Below are positions 11,623 to 21,928 of a stretch of DNA of 64,000 nucleotides, piece by piece. The first letter of the stretch is position 1. Each line of letters starts with the position of its first letter. This stretch comes from Otatea glauca (Eukaryota > Streptophyta > Magnoliopsida > Poales > Poaceae). The translations under genes were made by a program, and so were the position numbers. A model generated the notes under the pieces. The model had not been told where the DNA came from, made no database searches, and saw only the letters and a program-made list of their open reading frames with translations. Location: assembly GCA_036346275.1 (NCBI GenBank), contig CM070713.1:61995567-62059566 (forward strand), written 5' to 3'.

Positions 11623-12135
11623 TTTGGTCTTATGTCACATCACAGTGTTGACGACAATTCTTATTTGTAATTTAGTTTGTTTTCAGGGGGAAGCTGCTGG
11701 AATAGTATGTACTTTCTGCAAACATGTTAACCCTTTTTATGGAATTTAAAAGCCAATTTTATTAGGAGAAACATGGAAAGACTATGGTCCCATGTGAATG
11801 CAGCTAATTCACAATATGCGTCAACTAATTGCGTGTTGCTCCATGCTCTATGTACAGAGCTAAAATGACATCTAATTTAGATCGGGTGGAGTATCTCTTT
11901 AATTGCATCATGAAGCTTCCTGATCTATCGCTAACATGCCTGGAAGGGATCAAACAGTGCTGGTAGTTGCGCCTATGACTATCTAATTTGATCCGTTGGA
12001 CGAAAAGCTTAAAGGTCTAAAAACATTATTATCTCTATTTTACTATATTTATCCACAAAATACTATATGCGCAGACTAAGAAAACACTAAATCTAAGAAC
12101 AAATAATAAGAAATAACGAAGCATATCCCTGTTAA
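11623..12135. other. intergenic, nothing recognised
   Basis: AT-rich DNA between the CACTA end and the Tourist-like MITE. No coding or RNA feature is supported. Confidence 0.5.
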
Positions 12136-13633
12136 GGGCACTCCCAAGGGTTTGATACAAAAACGTTGATACCAGAGAGATAATAGTTATGTGGGATTTT
12201 AGAAACAACACCCCAATAGTTTGATAGTCAAGCTTGTTGCTAAAGGGGGCGCATAGTGAATTAATTAGAAATTAGCTCCCCAATCAATCTCCTTAATGCA
12301 TCTTGCACTCAGTACAAAAATCTTGGTTTGCTAAAAAGGGTTGATGCTTGCGAAAGGAATACTGTTCTAACCCGACGACATTTTTTGGTTTGATTACCCG
12401 CCGATCGGTAGGAATCGTAAAAATAGCCCTTAAACAGTGTGATCTAGCGGTCTACGTCCGCGAGAATTATTTTTTTATTGGAATTCCAGCGGACCGGATC
12501 CGCGGGAATTTTTTCTTAATCGCGTCACGTCCAGCGGACTGGAACCGCGGATTTCCGGGAGTTCCAGCGGCTCCAGTCCGCTAGAACTTGGGGTGGGGCC
12601 GGGTGGGGTGGGGTGGGGGTCGGGTAGGGGGCAACGACGTCACGGACGTTAAAAAAATTATATGATTGGAATGATCTTGAAAAATTGTGAAATTTTTTGT
12701 GAAGGTTTTTGACACATCAATAATATTTTCATAAAAAATTCAGAAGATTATCACATATGAGGAATTTTTAAAACTTCAAACATTACCACCGGGTGAGGGG
12801 CAACAACGCTGCGGATGGTTAAAAAACATTTATAGAACTGGAACGACATTGAAAAAATGTGAAAGTTTTTATGGAGGTTTTTGACACATCAATTATATTT
12901 CTATAAAAATTTCAGAAGATTATCACATATGAGGAATTTTTAAAAATTCAAACATTACACAATTCGCGGCGTCGTTGCCCTCCACCCGGTGGTAAAGTTT
13001 AAATTTTTAAAAATTCCTCATATGTTATAATATCCTCAAATTTTTATGGAAATATCAATGATATGTCAAAAACCTTCACAAAAAATTTCACAATTTTTGA
13101 AGGTCGTTCCAGTCCTATAAATCTTTTTTAACCGTTCGTAGCGTCGTTGCCCCCACCCGGTGGTAATGTTTGAATTTTTTAAAATTCCTTATATGTGATA
13201 ATCTTCAGAAATTCTTATGGAAATATCATTGATGTGTCAAAAACCTCCACAAAAAATTTCACAATTTTTCAAGATCGTTTCCAGTCCTATAAATTTTTTT
13301 TAACGTCCGCGACGTCGTTGCCCCCTACCGCTGGAACTCCCGGAAATCCGCGGATCCGGTCAGCTGGAATTCCAATAAAAAATAAAAAATAAAAAATAAT
13401 TCTCGCGGATGTGGACCACTGAATTATACTGTTCAATGGCTATTTTTACAATTCCTACCGATCGACGGCTAATCACGCAAAAAAACCATCGGGGTCAGAA
13501 CAGTAAAAAAAATTCGATGCTTGCATGAGTACCAAGCTTGCTCTCTCTCTCTGATCTCTCTCTCTTCCACCTTAGCAAAAAGCTAACATGGCATAGCCTT
13601 AGTATCATGCTATGTGGACTGTTGGTAGTGCTC
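12136..13633. mobile_element. Tourist-like MITE, split by a nested element
   Basis: Left end GGGCACTCCCAAGGG and right end TTGGTAGTGCTC are imperfect inverted repeats. Both are flanked by TAA (12133-12135 and 13634-13636), the target duplication typical of PIF/Harbinger-derived Tourist MITEs. Removing the inner 1.17-kb element leaves about 330 bp, a normal MITE length. The boundary call rests on the TAA pair, which is short, so some doubt remains. Confidence 0.6.
12352..13515. mobile_element. palindromic Mutator-like non-autonomous element, nested in MITE
   Basis: Perfect 9-bp direct repeats GATGCTTGC flank it (12343-12351 and 13516-13524), the length expected for Mutator insertion. The ends are inverted (GAAAGGAATACTGTTCTAAC against GAATTTTTTTTACTGTTCTG) and the arms extend nearly to the middle. 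Each arm has a GC-rich tip containing CCGCTGGAATTCC-type words, then two tandem copies of an AT-rich module of about 165 bp. Four module copies therefore face each other head to head around 12960. No gene is present. Confidence 0.85.
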
Positions 13634-14250
13634 TAAATGACGTACCATAATCATTTAACCACTTTCAAAGTATTTAAGTAGGGTAGAGAGTAGAAACTTC
13701 GCAATAATTACACTCTTGATTCTCTCCATAGACACATATTCTGAAGCGGATACTCCCAAAATCATGGGGTAATATAGTAAGGCGGAGGAAGTATTAATTA
13801 GTATCTAACATAAAATTTCTCGACTAGTGCAAAGAAAGGTATAGACAATACTTATATTTCAACAACAGTACACCACCCTCTTGTTTGGGCTCATTCAGGC
13901 CTAGGAATGATGTAGCCAATGCAACTATGCGAAGACCATCACACTAGGGGCGGATCCAGGGTGCCTAAAATTTTTAAAAATGCTACAAAAACGTCTTTTT
14001 ATTAGGTTAAATTTATTGATTGAATTAGTTCTGACTTTTGGTGGTTTGAGATTTTTAAGTCCTTAAAATTATTTTATTGTACTTTTAGTAAATTTCAAAT
14101 ATATGTGTTAACTTTATAATGTTACAAAATTATTATATAAGATTATAAAGTTATATGTGTGAAGTATACATCTTCATCAAAAAATTTAGTTCCACATCTG
14201 ATTGCATTATATCAGCAAGGTGTTGCCAGAGGGACATGATCGCACGACCA
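13634..14250. other. intergenic, nothing recognised
   Basis: No supported gene. A short run of CTCTCTCT and AT-rich sequence only. Confidence 0.5.
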
Positions 14251-15350
14251 ATCTAGTCCCTCCCAAGGATTCAAATTTCGGTTTTGGATAAAATTTCGCC
14301 CCGGAGAAGATTCCGAAATTTCGGCGGGTATTTCGGAAAATTCTCATTCGAAATTAAAAAAAAATTCAAATCCGGTTCGTTTCCTACCGAGAAAAACGAA
14401 ATTTCGCCGAAAAATACCGAAATTTTGGTATTTTTGCACCGGCTGAAAAATGGTTCAAACTATGTTGAAAAATTTTGAATTTTTTTGTGGAGGTTTCTGA
14501 CACATCAATGATTTTCTCATAAAACATTCAAAGGATTATCACATCTGAGAAATTTTTAAAAATTCAAACATTGCTACTGTCCTCATAAAAAACTAACCGA
14601 TAAGTTTGATCCGAATGAAAAAAGGTACAAACCATGTTAGAAACTTTTGAAATTTTTTGTGCATGGTTATTATACATAATTAATGTTCTCATAAAATTTT
14701 AAGATGATGATCAAGCTTCATTAATGTTTAAAAATTCGGACAGTGCAACTAAAGGCTAACCGACAAATTTCAACCGAATGAAAAATAGTTCAAAACATTC
14801 TAGAAAATTTTGAAAATTTTTATAGATAGTCTTGATGCATCACTAATGTTACCATAAAATTTTCAAATGATCACCAAACATGAAAAAAGATATAAAATTC
14901 TGACACTGTTACTACCTCGTTTATGCTAATTCTGTTTTTTATTTTAAAATATAACAAATGAAGTTAAAATATTATATAAAATTTTATGTTTGATCCTAGA
15001 CTTCTTAAGATAGTACCATAAATTTTTCATAACATTAAAAAGCATATTCAATTTTATAAAATTCTAACAGTGTTTTTGCCAAAATTTTAAAATATCTCAA
15101 AAAATAAGTTTTTGGATAAATTATCATCAAAGATCACTTTCTTATAGGTTATTGATGTAATTGAAGTCAAATCCAGCCATAAAAACCAAAATCCGGAATT
15201 TTTTCATGAAATTTCATCTGGTTTGACCGAAATCTCGCACGAGAAAAATTAAATTACTGTAGCATTTTCAAATTTTTTTCCGGCCGGTAGTTTAAGTCTG
15301 GGGCCGAAATCCGAGATTTCACCGAATTTTGCCGAAATTTGGATCGTGGT
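14250..15350. repeat. AATTTCGG-ended AT-rich repeat element, copy 1
   Basis: The edges carry inverted words (GGATTCAAATTTCGG on the left, CCGAAATTTGGATC on the right) and internal GAAATTTCG palindromes. The interior is several degenerate head-to-tail copies of a unit of about 180 bp. The unit contains TTTTGAATTTTTTTGTGGAGG, then CACATCAATGATTTTCTCATAAAA and TTTTTAAAAATTCA. The same unit occurs in the 12352-13515 palindrome. A larger inverted relative lies at 23940-25560. Exact ends and target duplication were not resolved, so the class is unknown; a non-autonomous DNA element is most likely. Confidence 0.6.
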
Positions 15351-16689
15351 AGCTCCACAGCACAAATAATTTTTAATAGAGCGAGTCTAGTGTGTCTCTC
15401 TCTTAGATTTTACCGATTCACTACCATGTGGATGTTGCGGTTGACTACAGGAACGCTCTTAGATTTTGCTGATCTCATAAATCCAGAAGTACTATGTCAT
15501 ATCACATCATGAGCTCACTTTAGACTGGAGCTGTTCCTTGCTTGCTTCACACTTTCCAAGGTGTTGCTTTACTCATGCATGTGTAGGTCGCCCATCCATA
15601 ATCTTGTGCTATACTGAAAGCAAAACTTTCAAGCAAACCAATCAAACATCAAGATGCTGCCCCAAACACAAGTGATGAAGTGAAGCACCCAGATATGATG
15701 GTCGATGGAAATCTAGCATTCCAACTCATCCCTCCCCAAATCTTGGGCTCGATCCATCCATATGCTTCTCACCTTTGGCTTTGCGCGCTCTCTCGCTCTC
15801 TAATCGGATTCCTTTTATTTCTCCATTTACACTAAAGCCTGCGGGCACTTACTCCACGCACACCTAGAGATATGCCCTTACTGTCCAGCTTTATTCCCTT
15901 CCCAGCTGGTGCGTACACCTGTTGTTCGTGGACAGGGCATACAAAGAAACCTTTTGTAGGACCGAGTAGGCAGTAGAGGGGTGAATGACTTTTTCACTAG
16001 GCTTTCCACCATCAGTTCACTTTAGCGGATACGAAGAACTACGAAGATTTCCTACTTCAAATTTTGAGGAAGCACCGGTATTGTACAGCCTCCAATAGAT
16101 TCTTCATATGGTTCTCTATTTTTAAGGATTGGAGAGAGGTTCCTGAGATTACAGGCTTCTCCATCCGATTCCCCATCTGCCCAGCGCAACTGTCGCAGCA
16201 CTCCCGCGCCCACAAGGACCGTGCCGCGCCGCCATCGCTAGGGTTCTACACGAGCAGTCTCGGCGGATAGTAGCCGCCGTCTCCCCGCGCTCCCCTCCTC
16301 CCTCGCCACGCGTCGCGCCCACAATGCGAAGCTTCTCGATCCTGAGCTTTCGGGGACGCGGTAGAGTGGAGCGAGTAGAGAGGGAGGGAGGAGTGGGATC
16401 TCGAGCGAGCGGGGAATGGTGGTGGTGATCACAACTGCTGCTTGCTCGCGGATCTGCTAGAGGCGGCTCGGATCTCTCTCTACCTCCCTCGCTTTGCCTT
16501 CGTCTTTGTCGGTGGGGTGTGAAGCCGAGGAGAGGAGATGGCGGCGAAAGCCGGGATGGTGGTCCCGTTCGTGTGAGGAATTGTCGAGTTACGGAGGAAT
16601 CTCAGAGATCCGATGCGATGGGTTATGCCGATCCAGAATTTATATGACAGTTTAAGCCTCAACCACCTCCTTTGTTCTTGCAAGCGCTT
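15351..16689. other. unique-looking DNA with a GC-rich block, left of CACTA element 2
   Basis: Bases 16180-16560 are GC-rich and look like the 5' end of a plant gene, with CCGCCATCGCTAGGGTT and GGAGATGGCGGCGAAAGC. One frame stays open from about 16575 to the element edge (LRDPMRWVMPIQNLY), but I do not recognise it. It could be the disrupted 5' part of a gene. Bases 15351-16000 hold nothing I can support. Confidence 0.35.
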
Positions 16690-17150
16690 CACTACTACAC
16701 AAATATACATCACAATCGGTTCTTTTTCGTCATCACAGTCGGTTCTAGTGGTGATACAAAGTCATGAGACAGAGATGAGGCGGGCATTATTACAGTCGGT
16801 TCTTGCCCGATAGAGATGATATGGTCATCTCTATCGGTTCTTTATAAGAAGCGATAGAGATGGTATGGTCATCTCTATCGGTTCTTTGTAAAAAGCGATA
16901 GAGATGATTATATTATCTCTATCGGTTCTTTTTAAGAACCGATAGAGATAAGATATCATCTCTATCGCTTCTTATAAAGAACCGATAGAGATGACTGTAT
17001 AATCTCTATCGCTTCTTAAAAAGAACCGATAGAGATAATATAATCATCTCTATCACTTCTTTGAAAGAACCGATACAGATGAATATACTCATCTCTATCA
17101 CTTGTTATAAAGAACCAATAGAGATGAGTTCATCATCCCTATCGCTTCTT
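16690..17150. repeat. left subterminal repeats of CACTA element 2
   Basis: Alternating ATCTCTATCGGTTCTT and AAGCGATAGAGATG motifs in head-to-head pairs. The left-end motif has TCTCTATCGG where the right end has TCACTATCGG, so the two ends are marked differently. These are expected TNPA-type binding sites from En/Spm knowledge. Confidence 0.85.
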
Positions 17151-17471
17151 TCAAACTTGGCTCGGCTCGACACTTAGAAGTTGGCTGCGCCCCTCAGGAG
17201 CACCTTCTACTCTTTCTGGCGATGAGCCGATGCTCTCTAATTGCGACATTTTGAGTTTTCCAATCTAACATGGACAAATATTTGACATGAGATAAAGCAA
17301 TTCGTAGCTATTATGTGAACTTCACAATAAATCATCCGAAGCAACAGGTCAATGGATAATTCATAGCATGTCATTGTTCTAGCATATTGCGAGAGAGTAA
17401 TGATGAGCGAATGATCTTCAAGAAAAGTCTATATGTTGACCAACTAAATACGTACGAACGATAACTCCTAA

Positions 17472-17820
17472 TCTCTAAATAGGTTTGGTCCTAATCCCAT
17501 TCGAGGATATGTGGTTCGGACAAGTTCCTGAGCTGTTGTACAACTCCAGAGAAAATTTCGGCAGCATCTCCCCGCTGTTCTCCAGATACACGTATCGACA
17601 ACCTGTCGAGAGGGGTGTGTATCCGGAGAACACCAGGGAGACACTACCGAAACCTACTCTGTGAGTTGTACAACAGCTCAGGAACTTGCTCGAACCACAT
17701 ATGCTCGAAATGTCCAAAATACGTGGACAATTCGAGACTGCTTGCTTATAAATATGTTATTCCGGCATATTTATAAATAAGCACTCTCGAACGGGAGACG
17801 TAGGTTACGCAACCTAAACT
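17472..17820 (-). promoter_or_regulatory. palindromic cassette, copy 3, in the deleted CACTA element
   Basis: Closest relative is copy 1 at 3612-3955. The palindrome is better kept here: GTTCCTGAGCTGTTGTACAA pairs with TTGTACAACAGCTCAGGAAC, each 20 bases. The gene it preceded has been deleted. If it works as a promoter in the minus direction, transcription would run out through the left end of the element into the neighbouring DNA (inference). Confidence 0.6.
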
Positions 17821-18689
17821 CTAACATATGCTAAGATGAAAAAAGAAAAATAATATGCAATTATTAGAATACAGATGATAGCAATGAGTAAGAAAGACTA
17901 ACCAAGCAAAATCTTGCACAAATAATGTCTACAGAATTCTAGTTATATAATGGTAAGGTCAAGCATAGTTGGGAGTCATGAAGAATTATGTTTTCTATAC
18001 TATCTCGTCCATTCAACAATCAGTAAATACATAAACCTATCCAATATCATATTAAGCTACCAAAACAAATCATTTGCATATTGTATTTACAAAGAAAAGA
18101 TGCAAATCCTCTAAGAGACCAGCACCTAGCTAACTCCATACTCCAGGCAACAGTACCCTCCGAAACAGCTATACTACTTTTAGGCTTGGTAAAAGTTCCT
18201 GTCACAATGATGAATTTGGCTTACCATTAAGAATCGCATCCATTAAGTTCACAGGAAAATAGAAAAAGGACAAGCAGCACTTCTAGCTTTGTCAAGCTGT
18301 TCTACAGCGACAATTGGAATAGTCTGTCAACAAGCTTTTGGGTGTAACAACTTGATTCAAAGAAACCAAGCTACTACATCTTGTGCAAAAGCATACTGCT
18401 CGACTGTTTTGTTGTGTGTTGGTCCCATTTCCATTCAATACAAAATTATCTTGCAGTATACCATGTATTATTCATTTCTAATTTTGATTATATAATGGGT
18501 ACAAGAAATTTCCTTCTAAGCTAAAAGTGTTAAACTATACATAACATCTTCCTTAGCAAGTAGAACAACCTTTGCTTTTCATTTCCTGTTTCTCAATTTC
18601 AGAAATCAAAATCAAGATCAGAGAATATATTGCACGGCCGCCAAGCGACTTTGTTTTGGCAAAATTTGGTGACAACATGTGTTTACCTC
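17821..18689. other. CACTA 2 interior; no gene
   Basis: Counterpart of 3956-4800, with few differences. Nothing coding. Confidence 0.6.
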
Positions 18690-19115
18690 GGCGTCGGGCG
18701 AAGGCGCGGCGTGGGGCTGCGTCGGGCGAAGGGTCGGCGTCGGGTCGGGGTGACGTCGGAGGAGGGTCGGCGTGGGGCTGCGTCGGGGCGGAGGGTCGGC
18801 GTGGCGGCGTCGGGCCGGAGGGGTGGCGTCGGGCGGGGCGTCCGCGTGGGGCTGCGTCGAGGCGGAGGGTGGCGTCGGGCGGAGGGGTCGGCGTCGGGCG
18901 GAGGGTGGCGTGGGGCGAAGGGGCGGCATGGGGGTGGAGTGGGGCGGGGCGTGTGGGCGGAGGCGGCGTGGGGTGGAGTTGGGGCGGAGGGTGGCGCTGG
19001 GCGGGTGAGGCGGCGTGGGCGTTGGGTGGCGGCGTGGGGTCGTCGGTGTGGTGGGAGTCGGGCGGTGGGGTGGTCGGGCGGCGTGGCGGTGGGCTAGGGT
19101 TAGGAGCGTCGGGCG
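18690..19115. repeat. GC-rich minisatellite, second copy
   Basis: Homologue of 4806-5215 with shuffled unit order and length. Unit rearrangement is greater here than in the flanking shared sequence, as expected for a fast-evolving minisatellite. Confidence 0.8.
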
Positions 19116-19199
19116 CGAGGCAATGGTTAGGAGCGTGGGAGGCGTGGGAATAAAATGAGGTCACGCGCAAAGTTCCATCATTAGGCATTAGCAAAAAAA

Positions 19200-20690
19200 T
19201 AAGATTCTGTCGGTTTTAACAAAACCAAACAAATAATCTCACTCACTATCGGTTTTGAATAAAACCGACACAACTAAATGCATTCCATCATTAGTTTAGC
19301 AAAAAATTAACATTACTATCGGTTTTTTCACAAACCCGACACGATAAGATAATATCACTATTGGATTTTTAAAAACCGACACATATAATTGCATTCTCTT
19401 GTTAGGCATTTGCAAAAAAATTAGTCTTACTATCGGTTTTTAAAAACCGATGTAAATAAATTACTATCACTATCGGGTTTTTTAAAACCAACACAAATAA
19501 TTACATTCCATCGTTAGGTATTTGCACAAAAATTATTACTATCGATTTTTTTAAAAAACCGACACAAAGAAATTTCACTATCGGGTTTTTTCAAAAACCG
19601 ACACAGATAATTACATTCCACTGTTAGGCATTAGCAAAAAATTAGTATTACTATCGGTTTTTTTAACAAAACCGACACAAATAATACTTTATCACTATCG
19701 GGTTTCTTTGAAAACCGACACGTATAGTTGAATTCCACCGTTAGGCATTTGCAAAAAATTAGTATTACTATCGGTTGTTTAACAAAACCGACACTAATAA
19801 TTAGTATTACTATCGGCTTTTTATAAAACCGACACGTATAATTGCATTCCATCATTAGGCATTTTTCAAAAAATTAGTATTACTATCGGTTTTTTCTCAA
19901 AACCAACACGATACTTGCATTCCATCGCCGTGCATTTTCAAAAAATTAGTATTACTATCGGTTTTTTCTAAAAACCGACACGTATAAGTATATATCACTC
20001 TCGCTTTTTGAAAAACCGACACGTATAATTGCATTCCATCATTATGCATTTTCAAAAAATTAGTATTACTATCGGTTTTTCAAAAACCGACATAGATAAT
20101 TGCATTCCACGGTCGGGCATTTTTAAAAAAATTAGTATTACTATCGGTTTTTTTAACAAAACCGACACAAATAAGGATATATCACTATCGCGTTTTTTGA
20201 AAAACCGACACAGATAATTGCATTCCACTGTTAGGCATTTTCAAAAAAAATTATTATTACTATCGGTTTTTTCTATAAAACCGACACAGATAATTGCATT
20301 CCATCGCGGGCATTTTCAAAAATTAGTATTACTATCGGTTTTTTAACAAAACCGACACAACTAATTCTTATCACTATCGGTTTTTTTTGAAAAACCGACA
20401 GAGATAAGTGCATTCCACTGTTAGGCATTTGCACAAAAAAATTAGTCTTACTATCGGTTTTTTCTAAAAAACCGACACAAATAATACTATATCATTATCG
20501 GGTTTTTTGAAAAACCGATACAGACAATTGCATTCCACTGTTAAGCATTAGCAAAAAAAATTAGTATTACTATCTGTTTTTGGAAAAAAAAACCGACACA
20601 AATAATATAATATATCACTATCAGGTTTTAAAAAAAACCGACACAAATTAGCATATCACTATCGGGTTTTAAAAAAACCGACACAATTGT
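19200..20690. repeat. CTATCGGTTTTT hairpin array, second copy
   Basis: Collinear with 5300-6810. Small length changes lie mostly in the A and T runs of hairpin loops and in the linker words TCCACTGTTAGGC or TCCATCATTAGGC. The array kept its hairpin arms while both genes were lost. Confidence 0.85.
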
Positions 20691-21105
20691 AGTTCACTGC
20701 ACTATTTGTTTTCCAAACAAACCATCAAGTCTGAATTTGCTGAAATATGTGATGAAAGAGTAAAACGGCCATAAATTTTGCAAATATAATTGTAAAATTT
20801 TGAAATTTTGCAGGAATATACCTTGTGATACTACAAGTCTTCTCCAAAAAAGATTTTGGCAAAAAGAGTTGGCATTCAAAGAAGAAGCCCAAATTTTCTT
20901 TGTCCACATGTTACTTCCTCAAAGAGTAGAAAAGTCAAATGTTTTTCAAATAAAGTTTAAGTATTTTGAAAATTTTCAGAAATGATTTGATGTAAAATGC
21001 CTTCTTTTTCTTGCAATCAATTCACAAAAATTGTGAAAGTTTCATACGTACACAACCTTAATTTCGAAACACGAAACTACATTTATGTACAATACAAATA
21101 TTTCA

Positions 21106-21435
21106 TCACTATCGGTTCTTTTGTGAGAAGCGATAGTGATGTGCATTATCATCACTATCGCTTCTTAAATAAGAACCGATAGTGATGTATGCGATGCTCA
21201 TCACTATCGCTTCTTATATGAAAACCGATAGTGATGATAATGCACATCACTATCACTTCTCGCATAAGAACCGATTGTAATGTTCCCAGTGCTACATCAC
21301 TATCACTTCTAACCTGAGAACCGATAGTGATTATGATTAATGCCTCTCCTAAGTCATCTATCACAATCGTTTCTTCCTAAACACTTAAGAACCGACACAG
21401 ATGAAGCGATAGTGATGTACCATTCTGTAGTAGTA
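21106..21435. repeat. right subterminal repeats and terminus of CACTA element 2
   Basis: Begins where similarity jumps from position 7217 to about 11298 of element 1. It carries the TCACTATCGG motif and its inverse, and ends CATTCTGTAGTAGTA before the CTT duplication. It is almost identical to 11298-11622. Confidence 0.9.
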
Positions 21436-21593
21436 CTTGATGCCTGAGCTGGCTGTGCTTTCAAAAATCTGTGCAAGATTAGTTAAGTTATGTTCTAACC
21501 CAGGATAAGGCCAGTAGTCAAGCTCATATTTCTTTACTGAGTTCTCTTTGTGTACAATGGATACTTTGTGTAGCTACACCTAATGATGCATAA

Positions 21594-21928
21594 ATGGGTA
21601 AATGTAATCTAACTGTGTGTGATGGAAACAACATACAGAGATGGCACAATGCTGGTTTACTCTTTGAAGAAATCAAGCAGGAGGTTGCTGATTATTCAGA
21701 CATTGATGGCTTGGATAGAAGACTGTTCGGATCAGCAAAAAGAAGGGAATCGTTGGATGGTGGTTCTGCCTTCGGCGCAGGTTTCAGTTTTGGTAGGCAG
21801 ACGGTGAGGTCAACATTGAAATCAGTCAAGCTGGAGGACGATATGCCACATGAAGGAGAAACAACTTTTTCATTGTTTGCATCTCTCCTTGATTGTGCTT
21901 GCATCTCTCCTTGATTCTGCGATCCAAG
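21594..21928 (+). pseudogene. NUP107: NUP107 (nuclear pore scaffold) exon fragment
   Basis: The frame reads DGNNIQR, LLFEEIKQEVADYSD, SAKRRESLDG, LKSVKLEDD and GETTFSLFASLLD in the order of the N-terminal part of plant NUP107, a Y-complex nucleoporin. Two 22-bp units (21879-21900 and 21901-21922) form a tandem duplication. Without it the frame would run LLDSAIQ into a GT donor at 21929. With it the ORF ends early (CACISP and stop at 21914). No later NUP107 exon is visible before 22340. The exon starts about 160 bp from the CACTA insertion. The first residues of the ORF may be intron, and the 5' exon edge is uncertain. Confidence 0.7.

Larger units (their letters stand above)
16690..21435. mobile_element. 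internally deleted non-autonomous CACTA element, complete
   Basis: The left end is CACTACTACACAAATATACA at 16690 and the right end is CTGTAGTAGTA at 21435 (last base changed from G). Both are flanked by CTT target duplications (16687-16689 and 21436-21438). The interior 17150-21105 is collinear and nearly identical with 3290-7215 of element 1. Both coding genes are missing, so the 4746-bp element could only move with transposase supplied in trans. Deletion joins show short microhomologies (TTTC on the left, TCA on the right). Confidence 0.95.

Noticed and set aside
18553..19194. 213-codon minus ORF and 193-codon plus ORF
   Set aside because: Same minisatellite artefact as at 4736-5302; the frames are not conserved between the two copies.
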